Source: CAILDB01 sp049695975 (GTDB taxonomy: Bacteria; Patescibacteriota; Minisyncoccia; Phycocordibacterales; GWA1-40-21). Taken from it: a DNA stretch of 64,000 nt. This document shows, one piece after another, positions 8,377 to 16,089 of the stretch. The stretch covers positions 6,890 through 70,889 of the forward strand of contig JBAVTE010000009.1 of NCBI GenBank assembly GCA_049695975.1. The letters are read 5' to 3'. The notes under the pieces are model-generated. The model was not told the origin of the DNA, did not search any database, and was given only the letters and a program-made list of their open reading frames with translations. Each line of letters begins with the position of its first letter. Position 1 is the first letter of the stretch. A program made the translations under genes and the position numbers.

Positions 8377-9384
8377 TCACTGATGTCCATAAATGGACAA
8401 TGTACCAGGAACCGCAACGTCGTTCGTAACACTGTAATAATAGCTCGTAGTCATGGTCCATTCTTGCGACCATGAGTAACCACCATCTGTTGATATTGAT
8501 ATCTCAAACGATCCATTGAAATCCCAACTTTTTTGTTGGCCTAAACCAATGGACTTTTGTACATCATTTACCACACACACCAACACATACGAAGAATTAT
8601 TTGTAACAACAACCTCCGTAGGAAGGGCAACAACTGTAGTACTACAGGAGGCACTAATCGTCTGGCTACCCGAAGTCACTGTGACGGTCGCAGTCTTCTG
8701 ACCAGAACTTGAATAGGTTTTGGAAACATTTGGAGAGTTTCCAATCAAACCATCTGTCCCTGACCAAGAGTACGTATAACTACCCAATCCACCAGAAGCT
8801 GAAACGCTCCAAGTAATCGGTTCCCCCACATTTGCAGTCGCCGGTGTTACCGAACAAGCAATAGTAAGCGGAGGAGGATTTGTGGTCGTACCCTCGTTTG
8901 TGAGATACAGATACCACATTCCGAGAGATTCGTTATAAACCGCGATATCTGTTTTTCCATCACCATCATAGTCTGCCATGATAGGCTCATATCCAGGACC
9001 TCCGAATCCTCCCGAAATAAGAGAATAATTATTCCCAGACAATAATATCTGCCATTCTCCTGTTGTCTGATTATAGATAATGGGATCTGTTTTCCCATCG
9101 TTATCAAAATCTCCAGACACAGGTTGGAATCCTAAACCTCCAAAGGTTAATTCTTTCATTTGATAACCGTCTGAAGACGTGAGGACTCTCCACGATCCTG
9201 TTTGTCTATTGTAGACCGCGATGTCTGTTTTTCCATCACCATCATAGTCACCTAAAACGGACTGGAGTCCCGAACCTCCAAACTGCCCTTGCAGGATGAC
9301 AGGTGCTGAACCCACCGTGGTGACACCAATCGTGGCGACAAATATGACCAACAAAAACCCGAACACTAAACTATTTAGTTTCAT
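8377..9384 (-). CDS. secreted FG-GAP/VCBS repeat protein with a PKD-like domain
   Basis: From the ATG at 9384 (preceded by a purine-rich AGGGAAAG) the protein is 335 aa with a hydrophobic signal segment (LVFGFLLVIFVATIGVTTVG). Three FG-GAP-like repeats follow, each with a calcium-binding DxDxDGxxD-type loop (DYDGDGKTD, DFDNDGKTD, DYDGDGKTD). Next comes a PKD-like domain bounded by two cysteines, then a C-terminal beta-rich domain with TNNSSYVLVCVVN. It is likely exported and anchored or released at the cell surface, for adhesion or recognition. The PKD unit closely resembles those of the protein at 41784-43190. The upstream ATG at 9426 would place charged residues before the signal segment and is less likely. 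Confidence 0.85.
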   Translation of the reverse strand: MKLNSLVFGFLLVIFVATIGVTTVGSAPVILQGQFGGSGLQSVLGDYDGDGKTDIAVYNRQTGSWRVLTSSDGYQMKELTFGGLGFQPVSGDFDNDGKTDPIIYNQTTGEWQILLSGNNYSLISGGFGGPGYEPIMADYDGDGKTDIAVYNESLGMWYLYLTNEGTTTNPPPLTIACSVTPATANVGEPITWSVSASGGLGSYTYSWSGTDGLIGNSPNVSKTYSSSGQKTATVTVTSGSQTISASCSTTVVALPTEVVVTNNSSYVLVCVVNDVQKSIGLGQQKSWDFNGSFEISISTDGGYSWSQEWTMTTSYYYSVTNDVAVPGTLSIYGHQ

Positions 9385-9480
9385 TTTCTTTCCCTTTCTT
9401 TTTGAAACAACGTGTGATTTCCCCAAACAGATGTTAGAACTTCTCCTTTCCTATTTTAAAGTTAAAGAACAATTTATGTC

Positions 9481-9486
9481 TATACT
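9481..9486 (+). promoter_or_regulatory. candidate -10 box for the thrS leader
   Basis: TATACT matches the -10 consensus at five of six positions and would start a leader RNA near 9492. No good -35 box is visible at 16-18 nt spacing, so this is tentative. Confidence 0.35.
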
Positions 9487-9491
9487 AACAA

Positions 9492-9701
9492 ATAATTAAA
9501 TACTTGTCAAGTGGCTGGACCAGTACGACACATTTGACATATTAAACTCAATTGACTATCATAAATGTACAGAAATTGTGTGGCAACCAACCACAAAAAA
9601 TACGATTTCTTTATCAAAGAGTTGAAAGTCGGGTGGAACCGCGATAATATTGAGTCGCCCCGACAAAAAACGAAAATTCGTTTTTTGTCGGGGCGATTTT
9701 T
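9492..9701 (+). promoter_or_regulatory. T-box riboswitch upstream of thrS
   Basis: The T-box sequence GGGTGGAACCGCG is at 9631-9643; its TGGA would pair with the UCCA end of uncharged tRNA-Thr. It can form the antiterminator with CGCCCC at 9656-9661. The same CGCCCCGAC strand is the 5' side of a 19-bp perfect terminator stem (9655-9673 with 9678-9696) followed by five T. The two folds exclude each other, as in known T-boxes. Upstream are a small hairpin (9579-9583 with 9591-9595) and a candidate short Stem I (9505-9510 with 9534-9539) with a Thr codon ACG at 9525-9527 in an unpaired stretch. Uncharged tRNA-Thr would raise thrS expression. The 3' half is convincing; the specifier assignment is weak. 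Confidence 0.8.
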
Positions 9702-9731
9702 GTTCCAATTATTAGACTAAATATTAAAAAA

Positions 9732-11471
9732 ATGGAAAATGAAAAATTGATGAAAATAAGGCACTCACTCGCCCACTTACTCGGAGGAGCTGTAAAAGAA
9801 ATCTGGCCAGACGCGAAAATCGCCACAGGACCCGCAATAGATAATGGCTTTTACTATGACTTTGATTTTGCAACTCCAATCGTAGAAAAAGACCTTGGAA
9901 AAATTGAACAGAAAATGCGTGAACTAACAAAGAAAGTAAAATCTTTTGATAAAGCTGAAATTTCAGACACAGAAGCAAAAAAACTTTTCGCGGGAAATCC
10001 TTACAAACTGGAACTTATAGACGAATACACAAAAGACAGTCAAACACTTACAACATATACTTCTGGAGACTTTACAGATCTTTGTGCTGGGCCTCATGTG
10101 GAAAGTATGAATGAAATAAAAAATAGCGCTTTTAAACTTGAAAGAATTGCTGGAGCGTATTGGAAAGGTGACGAAAAAAACAAAATGCTTACAAGAATTT
10201 ATGGTTTAGCTTTTTCTTCAAAAGAAGAACTCTCTGCATACGAAACACAACAAGAAGAAGCTAGAAAAAGAGATCACAGAAAACTCGGAAAAGAATTAAA
10301 ATTATTTACAATTTCCGACCTCGTAGGTGCAGGACTCCCTCTCATGCAACCAAAAGGAATGATAATTAGAAAAGAGATAGAAGATTATCTATGGGATTTA
10401 CACAAAGGTAAGGGTTATGACCGAGTTTGGACTCCACATATCACAAAGAAGGGATTGTATGAGACCTCTGGCCACGCTGCTAAGTTTGGTGAAGAACTTT
10501 TTAGAGTAAAAGGTGGGGATGAAGAATTCTTTATGAAGCCCATGAACTGTCCACATCATATGCAAATATTCTGTGATAATAAATTTTCATATAGAGATAT
10601 GCCCGTCCGATATTTCGAACCAGCGACTGTTTATAGATATGAAAAAGCCGGACAACTGTCAGGACTTACGAGAGTCAGATCTATTACTCAAGATGATGGA
10701 CATTTGTTTTGCAGAGTATCCCAAATATCCGACGAAGTCAGTACAATAGTTGAAATTATAAAAGAGTTTTATACGACAATGAATATGATGAATGGATATT
10801 GGGTGAGGTTTTCAGTTCGCGGAGATGACAAAAGTAAATATCTTGGAACTGATGATGTTTGGAACAAAGCAGAGGAAGCTTTGGAAAAAGCAGCCAAAGA
10901 AAACGGATTAAATTACAAAAGAATAGAAGGTGAGGCAGCATTTTACGGACCCAAACTAGATTTTATGTTCAAAGACGCTATCGGTAGAGAGTGGCAACTT
11001 GCTACCATACAATGTGATTTCAACTTACCAGAAAGATTTGACCTTTCTTTTGTGAATGAAAAAGGAGAAAAAGAAAGACCTGTAGTAATACACAGGGCAA
11101 TATCCGGATCTCTGGAAAGATTTATGGGAGTTATGATAGAACACTACGCTGGCAACTTCCCTCTCTGGCTTTCACCAATGCAAATTAAAGTAATCCCCGT
11201 TAGAGAAAACCATAACGAAGAAGCAAAAAAGATTTCAGATGAATTAAAAAAAGGAGGATTTAGAGTAGACTTTGATGACAGTGATGGGAATATGGGGAAA
11301 AAAGTTAGAGATGCAAAAAATAACAGAGTTCCTTATACAGTCATCATCGGTGATAAAGATATCTCCGCAAAAGTTATTACTGTAGAAAATAGAGATAGGG
11401 GAAGTCTTGGACAAATGACTTTAGAAAAATTTGTGGAAATGATGATTAAAGAAAAAGAAGAGAAAAAATAA
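9732..11471 (+). CDS. thrS: threonyl-tRNA synthetase lacking the N-terminal TGS domain
   Basis: ThrRS attaches threonine to tRNA-Thr. The protein begins directly at the editing domain (HSLAHLL at 11-17, later LCAGPHV), so the TGS domain of about 60 residues found in typical 640-aa enzymes is absent. The class II core contains the zinc-site cysteine in MNCPHH (about 270), motif 2 in LTRVRSITQDDGHLFC and motif 3 in HRAISGSLERFMGVMIEHYAG. The last 100 residues form the anticodon-binding domain (PMQIKVIPV onward). There is no strong Shine-Dalgarno sequence before the ATG. Expression is probably controlled by the T-box just upstream. Confidence 0.96.
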   Translation: MENEKLMKIRHSLAHLLGGAVKEIWPDAKIATGPAIDNGFYYDFDFATPIVEKDLGKIEQKMRELTKKVKSFDKAEISDTEAKKLFAGNPYKLELIDEYTKDSQTLTTYTSGDFTDLCAGPHVESMNEIKNSAFKLERIAGAYWKGDEKNKMLTRIYGLAFSSKEELSAYETQQEEARKRDHRKLGKELKLFTISDLVGAGLPLMQPKGMIIRKEIEDYLWDLHKGKGYDRVWTPHITKKGLYETSGHAAKFGEELFRVKGGDEEFFMKPMNCPHHMQIFCDNKFSYRDMPVRYFEPATVYRYEKAGQLSGLTRVRSITQDDGHLFCRVSQISDEVSTIVEIIKEFYTTMNMMNGYWVRFSVRGDDKSKYLGTDDVWNKAEEALEKAAKENGLNYKRIEGEAAFYGPKLDFMFKDAIGREWQLATIQCDFNLPERFDLSFVNEKGEKERPVVIHRAISGSLERFMGVMIEHYAGNFPLWLSPMQIKVIPVRENHNEEAKKISDELKKGGFRVDFDDSDGNMGKKVRDAKNNRVPYTVIIGDKDISAKVITVENRDRGSLGQMTLEKFVEMMIKEKEEKK

Positions 11472-11507
11472 AACCCCTTTCGGAGGCTTAATTTTGTAGA
11501 TAGATCT

Positions 11508-11708
11508 TTAGATTCTACCTACATGAAAATGATTTGGCATTAGGCAATATGATAGGATACGCATATCTATTAAATCCCGAGCTTCCTTTATTAGAGATTC
11601 AAAGTGCCGATATGATGCATTATTTTTAAAAAGACAAACACGTCCATTTGTACGATTAATGACATGATAGACAATATTTCCAACAGATACACGATTAATT
11701 CTAGGCAT
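11508..11708 (-). pseudogene. truncated REP-associated/IS200-like Y1 transposase remnant
   Basis: The 66-aa frame starts MPRINRVSVGNIVYHVINRTNGR and reaches the HUH metal-binding motif in YCLMPNHFH, the typical N-terminal half of Y1 (IS200-like, REP-associated) transposases. It then stops three residues later (VGRI). The catalytic tyrosine helix and the remaining hundred or more residues are missing, and no continuation is evident in other frames downstream, where thrS ends. It is therefore a decayed fragment. The palindromes around the nearby tRNA-Asn may be related, but that is inference. Confidence 0.8.
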
Positions 11709-11788
11709 GCAAAATGTTATAACACATATTTAAAGGATAAATTGGACTTATCCCCATTATCATTATCTACATTATCCCAGAGCTTCTT

Positions 11789-11849
11789 CTCCGGAGCCTA
11801 AAAATCAAAAAGACCCCGAATAGGGTCTAATGATTTTTAGGCTCCGGAG
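11789..11849. repeat. 19-bp perfect inverted repeat including the tRNA-Asn 3' end
   Basis: Arms 11789-11807 and 11831-11849 are exact reverse complements over 19 bp, with a 23-nt spacer. The right arm contains the acceptor 3' strand of the tRNA gene plus flanking bases. The spacer holds the terminator hairpin. A transcript could pair the tRNA 3' end with the downstream copy. Confidence 0.9.
11811..11828 (-). terminator. terminator of tRNA-Asn, nested in the inverted repeat
   Basis: AGACCC (11811-11816) pairs with GGGTCT (11823-11828). On the minus strand it lies 14 nt after the discriminator base and is followed by a run of T (five in total, counting the last base of the stem). Confidence 0.7.
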
Positions 11850-11913
11850 GTAGGGATCGAACCTACGACCAATCGCTTAACAGGCGATCGCTCTACCGCT
11901 GAGCTACTCCGGA
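11842..11913 (-). tRNA. tRNA-Asn (anticodon GTT)
   Basis: The minus strand folds as a cloverleaf: acceptor TCCGGAG with CTCCGGA, D arm GCTC-AGCGGTA-GAGC, anticodon arm ATCGC-CTGTTAA-GCGAT, T arm GTAGG-TTCGATC-CCTAC, discriminator G. The anticodon GTT reads AAC/AAU, so this is asparagine. CCA is not encoded (the gene is followed by CCT), so CCA must be added. It is the only tRNA I found in the window. Confidence 0.96.
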
Positions 11914-12113
11914 ATACAATCTATCAATTCAAGAGTAGCTCGCGGAACCGCTGGTCACAAATATTTTTCTGCTGAAAAAATTCGCGACCCCAACTCGCAC
12001 CGACATGCTCCGTCTTTGAAATGCTTCGATTACTCGCATTTCAACTACTCTGGAATCTTTTTGTTGAATAAAATCCAACATTAAGATACTAACAAAAAAT
12101 GATGGAAAAGTGA
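11914..12113. other. structured non-coding stretch upstream of tRNA-Asn
   Basis: No gene is visible. It contains a 9-nt inverted copy (11933-11941) of tRNA positions at 11901-11909, a long imperfect hairpin (11953-11989, GGTC at one end and GACC at the other), an 8-bp perfect hairpin (12017-12024 with 12036-12043), and CTACTCTGGAAT at 12045-12056, which differs by one base from the tRNA 5' end plus flank. It may be a decayed second tRNA or a remnant of a small palindromic element. Confidence 0.5.
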
Positions 12114-12125
12114 AGAGCTATATAG

Positions 12126-12131
12126 TATAAT
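12126..12131 (+). promoter_or_regulatory. -10 box, leaderless start for the 92-aa gene
   Basis: A perfect TATAAT ends 6 nt before the ATG at 12138. Transcription would begin at the start codon. The -35 region (TGGAAA, 12103-12108, 17-nt spacing) is weak. Confidence 0.6.
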
Positions 12132-12137
12132 TTATGT

Positions 12138-12416
12138 ATGGGATTCTTTTTTCCAGATTCAAAAAATAAAATATCAAAAAGCGAGTTTAAAGAACTTCGG
12201 GGACATCTTTCCGGAAATGATTTTTCGCATGATGAAATAGATAAAATTGAAAGTATTTTTAATGCTGATCTAAATGAAGAAAGAGAAAATGACTCTGGAA
12301 TAGATGAATGGGAAATGAAAAGAAGTCTGGAATGGATGAGGAGCCATTTGGACGAGCATCATATCTCCGAAAAAAAGATAGAAATACTAGAAAGAAAAAT
12401 GAAGGAATTTTTATAG
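12138..12416 (+). CDS. hypothetical charged helical protein, 92 aa
   Basis: I do not recognise this family. The protein is rich in Glu, Lys, Asp and Ser, with no membrane segment, and is probably all-helical. The segments LSGNDFSHDEIDKIESIF and LDEHHISEKKIEILERKM look like two related helical hairpins (each with H, [DE] and I/L spacing), suggesting an internal duplication. A perfect -10 box immediately upstream supports it as a real gene. It converges with ackA, whose stop is 5 nt away. Confidence 0.6.
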   Translation: MGFFFPDSKNKISKSEFKELRGHLSGNDFSHDEIDKIESIFNADLNEERENDSGIDEWEMKRSLEWMRSHLDEHHISEKKIEILERKMKEFL

Positions 12417-12421
12417 AAAAA

Positions 12422-13606
12422 TTAAAAGCCTAAAACTCTAATTGTATCTCTTGTTATTTGTTCCATTTCATCCGTTTTTAAAACCAATACAGAAACCTTA
12501 GAATCTATCGCTGAGATGTCTACATCTACTCCCTCGCTTTTATTATTTATTTCAATATTGATCTTAATTCCTAGGATTTCTAAATCTCTGCAAATCTTTT
12601 CCCTCATAACAAAAGATCTCTCCCCCACCGTTGCTGTAAAGACTATAGCATCAAGTCCTCCAAGTGCCACAAAATACGAGCCGATACATTTTTGCAATCT
12701 ATAAACATACATATCAAGTGCAAGCTTTGCTCGCAGGTCACTTTCTTTTTCAAGCCTAATCAAGTCTCTTACATCAGAACTTTTTCCACTCACCCCAAGA
12801 AGTCCACACTTTTTATTTAAATAATCCTTTAACTTTTTTCCTTTTATTCCCAATTTGTCCGAAACAAATGCTACAGTTCCCGGGTCAATATCCCCCCCTC
12901 TTGTCGCCATCATTACACCTTCAAGAGGCGTAAAACCCATTGAGTTTTCAATACTTCTGCCGTTTTTTATTGCAGTTACACTCACTCCGCTTCCTATGTG
13001 ACATACGATTAATTTTGAAGGGATAGTCCTATTTTCTGTTTTCAATTTATTTAATATTGATTCTATAGAAATGCCATGATAACCATATTTTTTTATATGA
13101 TATTTTTGTGTATCCTCAAAAGGCAAACCATAATAACTCGCTCTATCGGGAAGTGTGTTATGAAAATCACTATCGGATACACCGACAATTGGAACATTTT
13201 TGAAAATTTTATTTAACCGCAAAATTTCATCATAAGTTGGCAAAAGATGAAGAGGTGCATCATCTAGAATATTTTTTATTTCTTTTATATATTTTTTATC
13301 AATAATCTTATCATCCTGAAAATATTCTCCAGGTGCAACAATTCTTATCCCGATTCCCGATATCTCTTCTCTGCCGGAAATAATTCCAACTGTTTTAAAA
13401 AGAGATAATGCGTAATTTAATGAATCTTCAAATTCTTTTTCTGTAATACATTTGGTGTCTTTTTTATTATCAATATAGAGAGTCCTCACATAATTACACC
13501 CTCTCTCTGGCTTTTCCAAATGCAAAAAAGCCAAACTTTTTTCTTTTGTATAAATGGCGTATTTTTCCGACGCACTACCTCTATTTACAATTAAATATTT
13601 TTTCAT
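12422..13606 (-). CDS. ackA: acetate kinase
   Basis: Acetate kinase converts acetyl phosphate and ADP to acetate and ATP. The protein has the family's N-terminal phosphate-binding block (VNRGSASEKYAIY), the adenosine region CHIGSGVSVTAIKNGRSIENSMGFTPLEG, and MATRGGDIDPGTV. Compared with common enzymes it has R in place of S in the first motif and S in place of N in HIGSG, so it is a divergent member. Its length of 394 is normal. The ATG lies 7 nt downstream of the xfp stop, so both genes are one operon: phosphoketolase makes acetyl phosphate and this enzyme converts it to ATP. Confidence 0.93.
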   Translation of the reverse strand: MKKYLIVNRGSASEKYAIYTKEKSLAFLHLEKPERGCNYVRTLYIDNKKDTKCITEKEFEDSLNYALSLFKTVGIISGREEISGIGIRIVAPGEYFQDDKIIDKKYIKEIKNILDDAPLHLLPTYDEILRLNKIFKNVPIVGVSDSDFHNTLPDRASYYGLPFEDTQKYHIKKYGYHGISIESILNKLKTENRTIPSKLIVCHIGSGVSVTAIKNGRSIENSMGFTPLEGVMMATRGGDIDPGTVAFVSDKLGIKGKKLKDYLNKKCGLLGVSGKSSDVRDLIRLEKESDLRAKLALDMYVYRLQKCIGSYFVALGGLDAIVFTATVGERSFVMREKICRDLEILGIKINIEINNKSEGVDVDISAIDSKVSVLVLKTDEMEQITRDTIRVLGF

Positions 13607-13613
13607 TAATAAG

Positions 13614-16004
13614 CTATTTTTTAAATGAAATAAATTTCCAATTTAAAATCTCTTCCGGATCATCACCGACGCGCATAATATAGTCTTTGTGATCCTTTAT
13701 TTTATTCTGATAAATCAAAACAAGTCTGTTGGCTTTTTCTTCATCAATCACTCCGTTCTTCGCTACTTTTTCTATTGCCTCAATAAACAGATTATAACGA
13801 TCGGTTTTGTTCCTAATATGTAAGTCGAGAGGTGTAGTGGTAGATCCGCTTTCCATGTAACCATGAACAGAGATTCTACCTAAAGCATTTACAAAACGAA
13901 AGAGGGTTTGCTCCAAAGTGTCTGGGTAACCATGAAAATTAAAAATCACTGGTTTATCCTTGGTAAAATATCTTTCAAAATCAATCTCGGAAATTTTATC
14001 ATCGTGACCAACAGTGTTCGGTGAAAGTTCTACAACATTTACAAAACGTACTTTGACTTCTGGTGCTTCTTTTTTCAGAAGGTCGATCGCTGCGAGAGCT
14101 TCTTTGACCAAATACTGACCACAACCACCGAAGACTATGTCTGGGTTTTCATCACTTGCAAAGTCCCAAATAGAAATACCATCTTCTACTTCCCTTTTGG
14201 CTTCTTCAAAAGACAGCCAAATAGGTTCAAGGGTTTTCTCAACTATCATTACGTTGATTTCATTTTTTGAAGCAAGACATTTTTCGGTGATGAGAACAGC
14301 TTCGTTTGCATCTGCGGGAAAATAAATATTAATAAAATCGTGATTTTTATTTAGAAGTTCATCCATGAAGCTTGGGTTCTGATGAGAAAAACCATTGTGC
14401 TCCTGACGCCAGCCAGTAGAAGTCAAAATATAATTAAAAGACGGTACATCTCCACGCCACTCTGTCTTTCGTGCAATCTTCAAAAACTTGCTATACTGAT
14501 CTGCCATACTAGACACAATAGGAATAAAAGCTTCATAAGATGCAAAAATAGAAAATCGTCCTGTCAAAACATATCCTTGGGCCAAACCTTGAAGAGAGTT
14601 TTCAGATAACATTTCTATGATTCGTCCATCTCGTGACATATCTTTATCCCATTCTTCAAGCTTACCTGCAAAAGCTCTTTTGGTTTCTTTGAACATATCT
14701 TGCAAACGGTTTGAGTAAGTTTCGTCCGGAGAAAAAAGTCGGAAATTTCTTTGCTCTTTATTTAATTTTACAACTTCAGCTAGATACTCGCCATTTTTTG
14801 CCATAGCTCCTACTGAGACAGTACCGGCATTTTCTATTTTTGTTTCAAAATTAGCATTATCAGGCAAAATCAAATCTCGATTATGATCACCCTTCTTGAT
14901 ACCAAAAGCAATTTGATTGTCACCCATTCGCAAACCTTCTTTTGGCACATTATCTAAAATATCTTTTGCAAAACCATTTTGTGAATCAAAAAGTTCCTCA
15001 AACTTATATGAATGTAACCATTTCTCTACTAATTTTAATTGATACTTGTCTGTTTTGGTCTCCTTGCCTACAACTTGATGTGAAAGACAATTTCCTTCGA
15101 TTTTATCTCCACTCCCCTCAATTTTATAACCTTTTAGATATTTGATACCAGTCCAGCCCTTTGGCGTCTTCATAATAATCATCGGGAATCTAAAATAATC
15201 TTCGAGCTTTCTTTCTGGATTTTCTCTCGCTTCTTTTTGAATAGCTCTGATTCTAGCATAAGCTTCATCAAGGGCTTTGACCATTTTCTCATAGACTTTA
15301 TCGTTGTGTCCTTCTACGATTATGGGTTCATAACCATAACCCTTAAATAAAGATTTTAAATCAGAGTTACTCATTCGGCCAAAAATTGTAGGACCGGAAA
15401 TTTTGTAACCATTTAAATGTAAAATCGGTAAAACTGCACCGTTTTTTACGGGATCAATAAATTTGGACAAATGCCATGATGTAGCGAGTGCGGCGGTCTC
15501 GGCTTCCCCATCGCCAACAAGACATGTAACGATCAAATCTGGATTATCTAGCACTGCACCATAAGAAGTAGAAAGTGAATATCCGAGTTCTCCGCCCTCA
15601 AGAATCACGCCCGGGGTCATGGGGCTTGAGTGACTAGGAAAACCATATGGCCAGCTGAAATTTTTGGTAATATATGAAATACCATCTTCATTTAACTTTG
15701 CATCTATATAATATTTACCAAGAGTCCCCTCGAGAAAAACATTGGATTGAATAGCAGGAAAACCATGTCCAGGACCAAGGACAAACATCATATTTGCTTC
15801 TGTTTTTATAATTAAATTGTTTAGACACGCATAAACAAAATTTATTCCAGGACAAGTTCCCCAATGGCCGAGTAGACGAGACTTTATATCATCAAAAACG
15901 AGTTTGTCTTTCAATAAAAAATTATTTTGTAAATAAATTTGACCTACTGATAAATAATTGGCTGCACGAACATATTTTTTTATTCTTTCAATTTCTTTTT
16001 GCAT
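13614..16004 (-). CDS. xfp: xylulose-5-phosphate/fructose-6-phosphate phosphoketolase
   Basis: Thiamine-diphosphate enzyme that splits xylulose-5-P (or fructose-6-P) with phosphate to acetyl phosphate plus glyceraldehyde-3-P (or erythrose-4-P). Recognised by GHWGTCPGINFVYACLNN, GPGHGFPAIQSNVFLEG, the ThDP motif LVGDGEAETAALATSWH, and GRMSNSDLKSLFKGYGYEP. From the ATG at 16004 the protein is about 796 aa, a usual length. I prefer this start because a TATAAT box ends 7 nt upstream. An ATG at 16013 overlaps that box and 16070 adds an unusual hydrophobic leader. Operon with ackA. Confidence 0.95.
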   Translation of the reverse strand: MQKEIERIKKYVRAANYLSVGQIYLQNNFLLKDKLVFDDIKSRLLGHWGTCPGINFVYACLNNLIIKTEANMMFVLGPGHGFPAIQSNVFLEGTLGKYYIDAKLNEDGISYITKNFSWPYGFPSHSSPMTPGVILEGGELGYSLSTSYGAVLDNPDLIVTCLVGDGEAETAALATSWHLSKFIDPVKNGAVLPILHLNGYKISGPTIFGRMSNSDLKSLFKGYGYEPIIVEGHNDKVYEKMVKALDEAYARIRAIQKEARENPERKLEDYFRFPMIIMKTPKGWTGIKYLKGYKIEGSGDKIEGNCLSHQVVGKETKTDKYQLKLVEKWLHSYKFEELFDSQNGFAKDILDNVPKEGLRMGDNQIAFGIKKGDHNRDLILPDNANFETKIENAGTVSVGAMAKNGEYLAEVVKLNKEQRNFRLFSPDETYSNRLQDMFKETKRAFAGKLEEWDKDMSRDGRIIEMLSENSLQGLAQGYVLTGRFSIFASYEAFIPIVSSMADQYSKFLKIARKTEWRGDVPSFNYILTSTGWRQEHNGFSHQNPSFMDELLNKNHDFINIYFPADANEAVLITEKCLASKNEINVMIVEKTLEPIWLSFEEAKREVEDGISIWDFASDENPDIVFGGCGQYLVKEALAAIDLLKKEAPEVKVRFVNVVELSPNTVGHDDKISEIDFERYFTKDKPVIFNFHGYPDTLEQTLFRFVNALGRISVHGYMESGSTTTPLDLHIRNKTDRYNLFIEAIEKVAKNGVIDEEKANRLVLIYQNKIKDHKDYIMRVGDDPEEILNWKFISFKK

Positions 16005-16010
16005 GCCTGC

Positions 16011-16016
16011 CATTAT
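16011..16016 (-). promoter_or_regulatory. -10 box of xfp-ackA, leaderless
   Basis: TATAAT on the minus strand is followed by 7 nt and then the ATG at 16004. No convincing -35 box is seen. The geometry implies a transcript beginning at the start codon. Confidence 0.5.
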
Positions 16017-16076
16017 ATCAAAGATTAAGAAAAAAATGAAAAGCCAACTACAATACCTTTTATTTTTCAAAAGTGT

Positions 16077-16082
16077 TATTAT
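16077..16082 (+). promoter_or_regulatory. -10 box of the heptad-repeat gene
   Basis: TATTAT ends 7 nt before the ATG at 16090. It lies back to back with the xfp promoter in the 85-nt divergent spacer. Confidence 0.45.
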
Positions 16083-16089
16083 ATTAGAT

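Noticed and set aside
11789..11849. Integration (att) site at the tRNA-Asn 3' end
   Set aside because: The duplicated tRNA end is in inverted, not direct, orientation and no integrase gene is present.
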